Shown here piece after piece: positions 1-8,276 of a stretch of 45,655 nt of DNA (position 1 is the first letter of the stretch; the number at the start of each line of letters is the position of its first letter). This stretch comes from Legionella sp. 515359 (lineage in GTDB: Bacteria > Pseudomonadota > Gammaproteobacteria > Legionellales > Legionellaceae). Location: assembly GCA_025941565.1 (NCBI GenBank), contig JAPCYN010000030.1:1-45655 (forward strand), written 5' to 3'. The notes beneath the pieces were generated by a model that was not told the DNA's origin, did not search any database, and saw only the letters and a program-made list of their open reading frames with translations. Position numbers and translations under genes: made by a program.

Positions 1-62
1 TAAATGTCAGGATTCCTCAGCATACAAGGGGCAGGGGTGAGGGTTCTGAACAGTAAATTCGT

Positions 63-322
63 TTAATTTTTTGGTGTGGGTTCAGAAGCTATGGCATTTT
101 CAGCGCAAGCATCAGCAACGCCATCAATTTCTTCGTAATATTGTTTGTCGGTTATATCATTTGATTTTTTGAGCAGATCGACCAATTTGGGGCTGTTTAC
201 CCAATCCAAATAAAGGGTGATGTATTCTAGTTACATAGTGCTTTTACTGGATGAGTCCCTAAATTGGTCACCTGAGCTTTAGTGCCTGGATCGGCCAATA
301 CGGGAATTTGTTGCAGATTAAA
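63..322 (-). pseudogene. C-terminal remnant of an unknown gene, frameshifted
   Basis: Read on the minus strand, positions 230 to 63 give about 55 codons of protein-like sequence (it contains LYLDWVNSPKLVDLLKKS) ending in TAA. Just upstream a second frame, from about 322 to 233, reads FNLQQIPVLADPG and ends near HPVKALCN at a TAG. The two stretches abut, so they look like one reading frame broken by a single-base indel near 232. Further upstream every frame is closed, and there is no start codon or ribosome binding site. I do not recognise the family. The remnant lies downstream of the repeat-protein gene and fits decay of an accessory gene. Bases 323-468 hold no gene apart from the hairpin listed separately. 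Confidence 0.45.
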
Positions 323-406
323 TCAAGAATATATCTCAGTTTTAAGCAAGGTCAAATAAAAAACTTAAATCACCCACCCATGAGGGAGGTATGGAAGTTA
401 GTGGTG

Positions 407-444
407 CAGACTCGATACTTTGCTTCATTCTGTTATCGAGTCTG
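407..444 (-). terminator. Perfect 11-bp inverted repeat after the repeat-protein gene
   Basis: CAGACTCGATA at 407-417 is matched exactly by TATCGAGTCTG at 434-444, with a 16-base loop. It lies 25 bases beyond the stop codon of the minus-strand repeat gene, so it is placed to end that transcript. No run of T follows on the minus strand, so intrinsic termination is not certain. Confidence 0.45.
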
Positions 445-468
445 ACTTTGTCGGCTCATCAGTAAATT

Positions 469-2220
469 TTAACCGTATTGTAGCGCTTGATGATTGTTTT
501 TTCGTTGCAGCATGTCCACAAAATCTCTAACGGTGTGAACTTCCTCGCCAACGAGCTCATTGGCTTTCCCCGCTTTAATAAATGCCCGTAGTTCCTTGCC
601 CAAATGGCCATCTCTCAAAGTGGATACATGCTTGGTTAAATCAATCTGTTCTCCTTTTAAGGCGTTGCTTAAGGCATTAACCGCATCTCTTTTTTGAGTC
701 AAACTTTTCTGGAGGCAGGTAAAAAAAGTATGAAAATATTGTTTGGTTTGCCCTGTAGAATCAACTACTTTTTCTCTGTCTTCCAGATAGCCTGAAAGGA
801 GTTTATTGATGTCATATTCTCTAATTTTTTCCTTATTGCCAGCTAAAGTGTATCCTTCGATAATTGCCGTAATGCTTGCTCCATGTTGGGTTCGATATTC
901 TTCAACTTTTGCATGATTGCCTGCTAAAGCGTACCCCTTAACAATCGCATTAACATTTGCGTTGAATTCTTTTCGGTACTTTTCAACTTTGTCATGATTT
1001 TCCGCTGAAGCATAGCCTTGGGCTATCACATGAACAGATGCTGGATATTCCTTTAAATATTTTTTAACCTGCTCATGATTTTCAACCATGGCATAGCTTT
1101 GAGCAATCACATAAACGTTTGCTTGATAGTTTTTCCGATACTCTTCAACTTTCTCATAATTCTCAGCTAAAGCATAACCTTGAGCAATAGCGGTAATGAT
1201 GTTATTACGGAAATTTTGATCCGTGCTTGTAGTGGCGAGATTTTGATAGTAATTAACTTGTTGATAATTTCCCGCTAAAGCATAATACTTGGCAATTGCT
1301 AAAAAACTTACCTGATATGTCTCCCGGTATTCTTGAACTTTTGCATGATTGCCAGCGAGAGCATAGCCCTTGACAATCATTCGAGGCTTTGCATCATGTT
1401 CGGTCCGATATTCTTCAACTTTTGCATGATTTTCCGCTCGAGCATAACCTTCGGCAATCGCATGAACGCTTGCTTTATATCGCGTCCGATACTCTTCAAC
1501 TTTTGTGTGATTTCCAGTTATTGCATAGCCTTGGGCAATTGCATCGATACTTGCTTGTCCCGTACGATATTTTTCAAGTTCATGATGATACCCTGTTATT
1601 GCATAGCCTTGGGCAATCGCAGGAGTACTTGCTTTATATTCTTTCTGTTCTTTATATTCTTTGACTTTTTCATATTGTCCGGTTAAAGCATAACTTTTAG
1701 CAATGGCATGAACGTTTGCTTTATGGTGTTCCCTATAATGTTCTACTCGTTCATGTTGTTTCGCACAAGCATAGCCTTCAGCAATTGCATGAACACTGGC
1801 CTTAAATTCCTTTCTATAGAATTTAACCTTGTTATGATCTCCTGCAAAAGCATATCCTTTGGCAATTGCATGCACACTGGCGTTGTATTGCGCCTGATAT
1901 TCTCCAACCTTCAGGGTGTTTCCAGCTACAGCATAGCCTTGAGCAATAATATTAACGTTTGCATTATATAATCTGCGGTATTCATCGACTTTTTCATGTT
2001 CACCCGCTATCGCATAAGCATAGGCAATAGAATCAACACTTGCCCCGAGCTCTCGTAACCATTCTACTTGCTTAAATTGTTTTTTGAATGCAAGTTCGGC
2101 TGCGGGTGTCATTAGAGGGTGATCACTTCTTTTAGGATCAATATACGCCCCTTTTAGTCTTCGGCGTAAATCCTCCCTGTCAGTCGCTTCTAAGGCTGCG
2201 CGGTATATATCGTGATACAT
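469..2220 (-). CDS. Alpha-helical repeat protein with fifteen ~27-residue repeats, candidate Dot/Icm effector
   Basis: The 583-residue product has three parts: a 67-residue head, a solenoid-like centre (about 68-469) and a C-terminal helical region. The centre holds fifteen units with consensus GYALAGNHxKVEEYR followed by a stretch ending in ASVHAIA. Most units are 27 residues; units 5, 6 and 10 are 29, 26 and 36. Each unit would form two short helices, GYA..A and KVEEYR. The period does not fit ankyrin (33), TPR (34) or Sel1 (36 or more). There is no signal peptide or membrane segment. The tail (residues 485-583) includes QKSLTQKRDAVNALSNAL, a type of sequence I associate with Legionella repeat effectors, though I cannot verify this. 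It sits alone between a decayed gene and a divergent small gene. The ATG at 2220 has no strong Shine-Dalgarno. Function unknown; a protein-binding scaffold secreted into the host is the likeliest role. Confidence 0.7.
   Translation of the reverse strand: MYHDIYRAALEATDREDLRRRLKGAYIDPKRSDHPLMTPAAELAFKKQFKQVEWLRELGASVDSIAYAYAIAGEHEKVDEYRRLYNANVNIIAQGYAVAGNTLKVGEYQAQYNASVHAIAKGYAFAGDHNKVKFYRKEFKASVHAIAEGYACAKQHERVEHYREHHKANVHAIAKSYALTGQYEKVKEYKEQKEYKASTPAIAQGYAITGYHHELEKYRTGQASIDAIAQGYAITGNHTKVEEYRTRYKASVHAIAEGYARAENHAKVEEYRTEHDAKPRMIVKGYALAGNHAKVQEYRETYQVSFLAIAKYYALAGNYQQVNYYQNLATTSTDQNFRNNIITAIAQGYALAENYEKVEEYRKNYQANVYVIAQSYAMVENHEQVKKYLKEYPASVHVIAQGYASAENHDKVEKYRKEFNANVNAIVKGYALAGNHAKVEEYRTQHGASITAIIEGYTLAGNKEKIREYDINKLLSGYLEDREKVVDSTGQTKQYFHTFFTCLQKSLTQKRDAVNALSNALKGEQIDLTKHVSTLRDGHLGKELRAFIKAGKANELVGEEVHTVRDFVDMLQRKNNHQALQYG
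814..2019 (-). repeat. Tandem 81-bp coding repeats
   Basis: These are the DNA copies of the 27-residue units. On the plus strand the recurring complement of GYA (gcatagcc or gcataacc) appears about every 81 bases, next to a complement of KVEEY (tattcttcaacttt). Copies have diverged at the nucleotide level, most strongly in codons 4 and 16-20 of the unit. Unit 10 carries a 9-residue insertion (near 1205-1235). Units 9 and 14 both read GYALAGNHAKV, which suggests relatively recent duplication or gene conversion. Confidence 0.8.
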
Positions 2221-2398
2221 AAAGTCTATCTTATAAAAATTAGTGTTCTATAATTGTACACCAATTGGTTTTGTTAGTCGATCTGTATTATTTATTTAAG
2301 TAGCTTGAATTAACAGATGAAGAGGATTGTAAAGTTAAAAATCCCATGCAAGAATTCAGTATGGAAATTTTGGACTCAAATTTATAAAGGACTATCAA

Positions 2399-2761
2399 AT
2401 GCTTAAAAAACTTCTTATCAGTGCTTCTTTTTCATTACTGTCGCTTTCGGCCTACAGCATGCCTGAAGAAACTAAAGCCTATCTCGCCAATCAATGTCAC
2501 GAATTGTCTCAAAAAATCGAAAATTTAAATGTGAATCAAACCAACTCTTGCTCATCCATAATTCAGGAGTCTGCAAAATTAGTAGAACATAGTGGGCAAT
2601 TCATATTAAAAGAATACTGGTATAATGCCAGAACAAATCTGCATCGCTCCTACCGATTATTGGAGGATGCGAATCAAATGAACTGTAAAACTGCCTCAGA
2701 AATTTCTGTGGCTCGCAAAGGGATTGATGACATTCTCGAGCAACTATATGGGTTGGAATAA
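2399..2761 (+). CDS. Small secreted protein of unknown function
   Basis: The 120-residue product begins with a classic signal peptide (MLKKLLISASFSLLSLSAYS, cleavage likely before MPEE), so the mature protein of about 100 residues should be periplasmic or secreted. The mature part is rich in helix-forming residues and has three cysteines (in NQCHE, NSCSS and MNCKT). One pair could form a disulphide. AAAGGA lies eight bases before the ATG, a good ribosome binding site. The gene is divergent from the repeat-protein gene, and 83 bases separate it from the following SDR, so co-transcription with that gene is possible. I do not recognise the family. Confidence 0.7.
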   Translation: MLKKLLISASFSLLSLSAYSMPEETKAYLANQCHELSQKIENLNVNQTNSCSSIIQESAKLVEHSGQFILKEYWYNARTNLHRSYRLLEDANQMNCKTASEISVARKGIDDILEQLYGLE

Positions 2762-2844
2762 TACAGAATGGGGAAAAATACCAATATCAATATAAGGATT
2801 AGGTCGTTTTTTGATGACTTAGGCTCTGGTAAAAGGAAATACAA

Positions 2845-3444
2845 ATGAAAATTATCGTAGTTGGCGGTACGGGAACAATAGGTCATGCGGTGTGTAATGA
2901 ACTGGCACAACGTCATACGGTGGTTACAGTAGGGCATTCGAGTGGGGATTTTCAAGTAGATATTAGAGACACCCGTTCAATTGAGTTGCTCTACCAATCC
3001 ATAGGTTCTTTCGATGCAGTTGTCTCTGTATCTGGGGAAGTGTATTTTGAGACTTTAACCAATTTTACTGAAGAACAATATACGATAGGCCTGAATAGTA
3101 AATTAATGGGACAAGTCAGGCTGGTGTTAATTGGCCTTAAATACATTACTAAGGGAGGGTCGTTTACTTTAACCAGCGGTATTTTAAGTCATGATCCAAT
3201 CTTGATGGGAACATCTGCAGCGATGGTAAATGGAGCGCTCGACTCTTTTGTAAAAAGTGCCGCGATTGAATTGCCTCATCATCTTCGTATTAATGCAGTA
3301 AGCCCTACAGTCATATTGGAATCAATGAATCGATACGCGCCTTTTTTTCGTGGTTTTGAACCGGTACCTGTGAGTCGGGTTGCTTTAGCCTACAGCAAAA
3401 GTGTTGAGGGAGCGCAAACCGGGATGGTTTATTCTGTTGAATAA
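2845..3444 (+). CDS. Short-chain dehydrogenase/reductase family protein lacking the YxxxK motif
   Basis: The 199-residue protein has an N-terminal Rossmann nucleotide-binding motif (VVGGTGTIG, residues 5-13) and an SDR-like core. An Asp in the QVDIRD strand and the TSG and AAIELP..LRINAVSP segments match the C-terminal half of the SDR fold. Where classical SDRs carry Tyr-x-x-x-Lys after the catalytic Ser, this protein reads AAMVNGAL, so the usual catalytic Tyr and Lys are missing. Compact SDRs of about 200 residues with this pattern are known, mostly without a proven reaction, so the substrate cannot be named. AAAGGAAA before the ATG is a good ribosome binding site. Confidence 0.8.
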   Translation: MKIIVVGGTGTIGHAVCNELAQRHTVVTVGHSSGDFQVDIRDTRSIELLYQSIGSFDAVVSVSGEVYFETLTNFTEEQYTIGLNSKLMGQVRLVLIGLKYITKGGSFTLTSGILSHDPILMGTSAAMVNGALDSFVKSAAIELPHHLRINAVSPTVILESMNRYAPFFRGFEPVPVSRVALAYSKSVEGAQTGMVYSVE

Positions 3445-3696
3445 AATTCTGGAACACACTACATGATAATTTTATGCGGTGTTGGATAGAATGATTCTTT
3501 CTAAGAAATGTTATTTAATTCATGTGATTAAAATTATACCGGCCAGGGTAATCTGCTCCTGAGGCCGCAACGCGATTGATACCGCATCAGTAGTCTGTAT
3601 GTGAAAGCAACGGAGCAATAATTCACGAAAATTTAATTGATTCGTGGCAAATAAATCTCTAGTATCAGCGGTTTTTATGAAAGATGATGTACTTTA

Positions 3697-5238
3697 ATGG
3701 AATTTGAAACCTTTATTTTAGAATCGGGCATACTTTTGCCCATTTTAAATTTTTTACAATCCCAGGATCAAGAAACATTGCAGAATTTTGCTGATGAGTG
3801 CGAAAGAAAGTTTTTTCTTGATCAAAAAGATGGAGATGCACCTCTTTTTTATCTTGTATCCTTATTTGTTGAATTTACGAATGGCCCAAAATTATTAACC
3901 GAGATGCATGAAAATACATCTCATGCAGTAAATCAGTACAAAGATAAATGGACTGACTTTTATCTAAGCCAAAAAGGAAGCCTTAGTTCTAGAAAAAAAG
4001 CGTTAGCGGAGAAAATTTGTAAAGCGATTAATGGGCCTGCATTTGAAGTTACTTTTCCAATTTGGAATCAGCTTTGGAACAAGTTATACAGCGGTCGCAA
4101 CAGTCAAGAAATTCAATTAAAGAAAAGTATTGTTGATGATGCTATCAGCCTCTACCTAAGTGATATGATAGAAGCCGTTGCGCTGTATTCCTTTTTGTTC
4201 GAATCCAACATTATTGTTCAGCATATGCACTCATTATATGCCATGAATGAAGAGCATAGCAGTGTGCTAAGCTGCATCAAAAAATATTGGGTCAATCATC
4301 ACGGTGACTCAAGTCATTGTCCGCTGGAAGGACGATTGTTTTTCGATCTTACTATCAAAGGTAAAGCACTCGATGAGCGAATCACTTCACTCATTCTAAA
4401 GGATATTTTTGTAAAAAAAATGGCCTATCGGGATAGGTGCACTCAACTGTTTGGCCTCTGTGATGGCTCTTATCTTCAAAAAACACAGGTTATAGAAGAA
4501 CAAATTTTTAATCTGTTGTGCAATAAACGATTCTTATTTCTTAATCGCGATGAAAATCAGAAATGGAACGATTTTTGGAACCCGAAAAAGAACAGTCATA
4601 AGGTGCTGCATTTTATTTATAAAGCCATAGCTTTTAGCATATCGTCCATAATACAAAATATTGCTCTTCAGCGGGAAAATGGTCTCCATCTCCATTTGAA
4701 CGTATTGGAAACTAATATCCCTATTGAATCGATTAAAATCAGTGCGGAAAAGCTTCAGTTCCCGTGTTTGGTACGCTTGGCAAACCACCATGAACAAAAA
4801 GCGTTCTTTTATTTTTTCAAAGAGAAACAAATGCCGGTTATTGAGCTTAACGGTCTCGATATTTTTACAGAGTGTCAAGTGAGTCAAGGCAGTACTCTTT
4901 GGCTAAATAGTGACGAAAACCATGATTTATATTATGCAATATTGCCGTTAATGAATCCTGAGGCAAAACCAGCAAAACCTTCTTTTTTCCTTGCAACACA
5001 TACATTTACTTCACGCAATAATCCCAAACGAACTAACTCACCATCGTCCAGTCCCAGCTCATCACCCCGTTTAGAATTAGTTCAGAAAAAATCGCACACC
5101 CCCCCGATTTTTACAACAAATACAAACCACTCTTTGAGCAATGTCTCACCTCGGTCAACTTCTTTTTCTTCTCCTGAAACGACACCACGGCTTAAGGACT
5201 CTATTGAATTTGAGGCTTTGGGGAGCAAGTCACCATAA
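3697..5238 (+). CDS. Orphan 513-residue protein with Ser/Pro-rich C-terminus, candidate effector
   Basis: I do not recognise a domain. Residues 1 to about 420 are a soluble, mixed helical protein with no signal peptide and no clear membrane segment. Residues 430-513 are low-complexity, rich in Ser, Pro, Thr and Asn (for example SPSSSPSSSPRLEL), ending in a short acidic stretch (DSIEFEALGSKSP). A disordered, Ser/Thr/Glu-containing C-terminus is typical of Dot/Icm substrates, so a translocated effector is plausible but unproven. The ATG at 3697 lacks a clear Shine-Dalgarno. A hairpin (CACGAA at 3624-3629 with TTCGTG at 3641-3646) lies in the upstream region and could be an operator or leader structure. 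The TTAAT-like motifs near 3515 do not have PmrA-box spacing. Confidence 0.65.
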   Translation: MEFETFILESGILLPILNFLQSQDQETLQNFADECERKFFLDQKDGDAPLFYLVSLFVEFTNGPKLLTEMHENTSHAVNQYKDKWTDFYLSQKGSLSSRKKALAEKICKAINGPAFEVTFPIWNQLWNKLYSGRNSQEIQLKKSIVDDAISLYLSDMIEAVALYSFLFESNIIVQHMHSLYAMNEEHSSVLSCIKKYWVNHHGDSSHCPLEGRLFFDLTIKGKALDERITSLILKDIFVKKMAYRDRCTQLFGLCDGSYLQKTQVIEEQIFNLLCNKRFLFLNRDENQKWNDFWNPKKNSHKVLHFIYKAIAFSISSIIQNIALQRENGLHLHLNVLETNIPIESIKISAEKLQFPCLVRLANHHEQKAFFYFFKEKQMPVIELNGLDIFTECQVSQGSTLWLNSDENHDLYYAILPLMNPEAKPAKPSFFLATHTFTSRNNPKRTNSPSSSPSSSPRLELVQKKSHTPPIFTTNTNHSLSNVSPRSTSFSSPETTPRLKDSIEFEALGSKSP

Positions 5239-5343
5239 CCCATCACTGAGCGATGTATATTTTATAATTTTGCACTACTCTCTTTAATGCTTAATTTGAG
5301 CTATGCTTATTCACATATGTCAGTGCGATATTGTGGGCTAATA

Positions 5344-6264
5344 ATGAGTTATTTTAATGCAAAGGACCCCGTATGTGAGACTCAAGGATGTCCGCAGCAA
5401 ATTAGTGTAGAATTGATTCCGCGATCAGTCGATCTTGGTGGGTTTCAAGTGGATCGCATAATACCCTCCAAGGAAAAAAGGACTGTCGGTCCCTTTGTTT
5501 TTTGGGATCAGGCAGGGCCTAGTGAGCTGCTTACCGGCAAAGGCATCGATATCCGACCGCACCCTCATATTGGTCTTTCAACCATGACTTATTTATTTTC
5601 TGGGCAACTGGAACATCGAGATACGCTCGGCAGTTATCAGATTATTGCTCCTGGTGAAGTGAACTTGATGACTGCGGGACGAGGAATTGCTCATTCAGAA
5701 CGTACACCGCACCAAGCTCGTTTCTATCCGCATCGTTTTTTTGGAATTCAATGCTGGTTAGCATTGCCTCTTAACAAAGAAGAAACTAATCCTTCATTTA
5801 CCCATTATGATAAAAGTGCTATTCCTGCAAACAATGATGATAACAATATGAGTTTTCGAATCATTGCAGGAGAATGGATGGGGTTAAAATCATCTGTTAT
5901 CACGCAAAATGATGCACTTTTTGTTGAATGTAAATTAAAGCCTCACGCTGAATTGACCATTCCATCAACAGTGGAAGAGCGAGCAATTCATCTTCTGAGT
6001 GGTACGATAACAATTGACCGTACTCAATATCACTCCACAAGAATGCTCCTTCTTAAAACAGGTGCCGAACTCAAGGTAACAGCGACCGCTGAGGTGCATA
6101 TGATTATCCTGGGGGGAGCGGTCCTTGAGCAGCGGCGATATCTTTGGTGGAATTTTGTCGCCAGTTCGAAAGAACGTATTGAGCAAGCCAAATGGGATTG
6201 GAAGGAAGGGAAGTTTGGGAAAATCCCTGGCGATGATCAAGAATTTATACCTTTGCCAGAATAA
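5344..6264 (+). CDS. Pirin family protein (cupin)
   Basis: This is a bicupin of the pirin family. The N-terminal cupin carries the metal-binding pattern HPHIGLSTMTYLF and LEHRD, followed by TAGRGIAHSER, which together supply the His/His/His/Glu set that binds Fe. The C-terminal half (FRIIAGEWMG to the end) is the second, degenerate cupin. Bacterial pirins include quercetin dioxygenases and redox-sensing partners of metabolic enzymes; the actual role here is unknown. An in-frame ATG exists at 5287, but pirins normally begin close to the conserved region and neither upstream ATG has a good ribosome binding site, so I prefer 5344 (306 residues). Some C-terminal sequence (LWWNFVASSKERIEQAKWDW) matches the conserved tail of the family. 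A malic enzyme gene follows after 63 bases in the same direction. Confidence 0.85.
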   Translation: MSYFNAKDPVCETQGCPQQISVELIPRSVDLGGFQVDRIIPSKEKRTVGPFVFWDQAGPSELLTGKGIDIRPHPHIGLSTMTYLFSGQLEHRDTLGSYQIIAPGEVNLMTAGRGIAHSERTPHQARFYPHRFFGIQCWLALPLNKEETNPSFTHYDKSAIPANNDDNNMSFRIIAGEWMGLKSSVITQNDALFVECKLKPHAELTIPSTVEERAIHLLSGTITIDRTQYHSTRMLLLKTGAELKVTATAEVHMIILGGAVLEQRRYLWWNFVASSKERIEQAKWDWKEGKFGKIPGDDQEFIPLPE

Positions 6265-6327
6265 ACGGTTTTGTGAGATGTTCCACGTTTAGGTTTTATT
6301 ATCACTTCATTAAAAAGGATCTTGAAA

Positions 6328-8037
6328 ATGAAAAAATTGGATCAGGAAACTCAATATCTTAAAGAGGGTAACATCAAAACCAAATTGACCGGTTATAATT
6401 TGCTGAATAATTCCAGATTAAACAAGGGAACGGCATTTACTAATAGTGAAAGGGATGCTTTCTCCCTTCATGGTTTATTGCCGCCGCAGGTGAGTACTTT
6501 GCAGGATCAGCAAAAACGCCGCTACGATGGATTGACTGATTTGCCAACTTCGTTAGAAAAGTACAGTTTCCTGCGTGATCTCCAAGATAACAATGAAACA
6601 CTTTTTTACTCATTGATCATTAATAATATTGAGGAAATGCTGCCTATTGTTTATACCCCTGTTGTTGGGGAGGGATGTCAAAAGTTCAGCGAGGTATTTC
6701 GCAAGCCGCGAGGTTTATTTCTTAGTTACCCGAACAAGAATTTGATTGATCAAATTTTTTCTCATCCACGCTATGATTTAATTAAGTGTATCGTTGTCAG
6801 TGACGGTGAGCGCATTCTTGGTCTCGGTGATCAAGGCGCAGGAGGGATGGGAATCCCAATAGGTAAAATGGCACTTTATACCGCTCTGGCTGGTATTCCT
6901 CCTCAATATTGTTTGCCTATTTTACTGGATGTAGGAACAGACAATGAAGAACGGTTGGCCGATCCTTTGTATGTTGGTTGGCGGCACAAGCGTATTCGTG
7001 GTGCAGAGTATGATGAGTTTGTGGAAGCATTTGTATCTGCAGTGAAACGTCGTTGGCCGCATGTTCTTCTGCAGTGGGAAGATTTTGCAGGCGTGAATGC
7101 AGCACGGTTATTGGCGCGTTACCGAGAGCAGCTGTGTACTTTTAATGATGACATTCAGGGAACTGCCGCTATGGCGACAGGTACTCTGCTTGCTGCTATT
7201 AATGTGACTGGAATCCCACTGAAAGATCAGAAAATCGTTTTTCTTGGTTTTGGTGGCACCGGTTATGGAATTGCTCAATTGATTCGTGGAGCCCTTAGGG
7301 ATGCTGGATTAAGCGATCAGGAGGCCGGTGATCGTATCTATGCTGTGGATCGCTATGGACTTCTTGTAGAAGGTGGCAAGGGATTAACGGCTGATCAGGC
7401 AACCTTTGCCCGCAAGCGCTCTGAAGTGGCTGGATGGCAGGTTGACAATTCTGAGGAAATCGGATTGCTCGATGTTGTTCGTAATGTCAAACCCACAGCG
7501 CTCATCGGAGTTTCAACCCAACAAGGTGCATTTACCGAAGAGGTGGTACGTACGATGGCAAAATATACGGCGCGTCCTGTTATTTTCCCACTTTCCAATC
7601 CAACCTCCCATAGTGAGGCAATACCTCAAGATCTTCTCAAGTGGACGGACGGCAGGGCATTAATTGGAACAGGAAGTCCTTTTGATCCCGTAAAATTCAA
7701 TGGAAAAGAAATTCATATTGATCAGACAAATAATTCATACATTTTCCCGGGTTTGGCATTAGGCATCATTTCTTCTAAGGCAAAACGAGTTTCTGATGGA
7801 ATGATCAAGGCGGCAGCACTGGCGCTTGCAGCATGTTCGCCAGCTAAAGAAAATAAGTCAGCCAGCCTTCTACCTCCGCTTGCAAATCTTCGCGCAATCA
7901 GTCTTTCGGTAGCTAAAGCGGTAGGGAAGCAGGCGATATTGGAAGGTCTTGCCGGGGTCAATGAGGCAGGATTTGAGGCAGAACTTGCAGACAATGTATG
8001 GGCTCCGGTTTATAAACCTTATATGCTTGCCGATTAA
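6328..8037 (+). CDS. maeA: NAD-dependent malic enzyme (oxaloacetate-decarboxylating)
   Basis: This enzyme converts L-malate to pyruvate and CO2 with reduction of NAD, linking the TCA cycle to pyruvate. That matters in Legionella-type organisms, which live largely on amino acids. Family signatures in order: catalytic Tyr in YTPVVGEGCQ (from residue 109), the GLGDQGAGGMGIPIGK loop with the catalytic Lys, metal ligands in QWEDFAG and FNDDIQGTAA, and the Rossmann motif VFLGFGGTGYGIA. The length (569 residues) matches the large SfcA/MaeA type rather than the MaeB fusion type. An in-frame TTG lies at 6322, but AAAAGGA sits eight bases before the ATG at 6328, which decides the start. A hairpin follows the stop. 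Confidence 0.93.
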   Translation: MKKLDQETQYLKEGNIKTKLTGYNLLNNSRLNKGTAFTNSERDAFSLHGLLPPQVSTLQDQQKRRYDGLTDLPTSLEKYSFLRDLQDNNETLFYSLIINNIEEMLPIVYTPVVGEGCQKFSEVFRKPRGLFLSYPNKNLIDQIFSHPRYDLIKCIVVSDGERILGLGDQGAGGMGIPIGKMALYTALAGIPPQYCLPILLDVGTDNEERLADPLYVGWRHKRIRGAEYDEFVEAFVSAVKRRWPHVLLQWEDFAGVNAARLLARYREQLCTFNDDIQGTAAMATGTLLAAINVTGIPLKDQKIVFLGFGGTGYGIAQLIRGALRDAGLSDQEAGDRIYAVDRYGLLVEGGKGLTADQATFARKRSEVAGWQVDNSEEIGLLDVVRNVKPTALIGVSTQQGAFTEEVVRTMAKYTARPVIFPLSNPTSHSEAIPQDLLKWTDGRALIGTGSPFDPVKFNGKEIHIDQTNNSYIFPGLALGIISSKAKRVSDGMIKAAALALAACSPAKENKSASLLPPLANLRAISLSVAKAVGKQAILEGLAGVNEAGFEAELADNVWAPVYKPYMLAD

Positions 8038-8061
8038 CCGGAGTGAGATTTCTTGCAATGA

Positions 8062-8088
8062 GTGTTTGGGTCATTTTTACCCAAACAC
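8062..8088 (+). terminator. Hairpin after malic enzyme gene
   Basis: GTGTTTGGGT at 8062-8071 pairs perfectly with ACCCAAACAC at 8079-8088 across a 7-base T-rich loop, 25 bases after the stop codon. No T-run follows, so efficiency is uncertain. The remaining bases up to 8276 are AT-rich leader for the kinase gene. Confidence 0.55.
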
Positions 8089-8276
8089 GTCACCGAATCC
8101 CTTTTGCGGATGTCCAATTAAAATTTATATAAAAATCATCATGTTAAATATTAATTCATATTATGTGAGCAAATGGTAAATATACTGTGGTATTATTTTT
8201 CAAAAAATAAAGGGAACAGTTTTTTTGTTCGACAAATTGTAGCCAGGTAGGACTCAATTTCATAAGGAGATACATC

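Noticed and set aside
1333-1971. Overlapping plus-strand open frames inside the repeat gene
   Set aside because: They are antisense images of the repeats; the Cys/Ile/Phe-rich translation has no start signals.
814-2019. CRISPR-like periodicity
   Set aside because: The 81-base period is coding and its units diverge across their whole length, without identical direct repeats separated by unique spacers.
3511-3535. TTAAT-like pair upstream of the 513-residue orphan
   Set aside because: The spacing is 13, not 11, and the second half reads TTAAA, so it does not fit a PmrA box.
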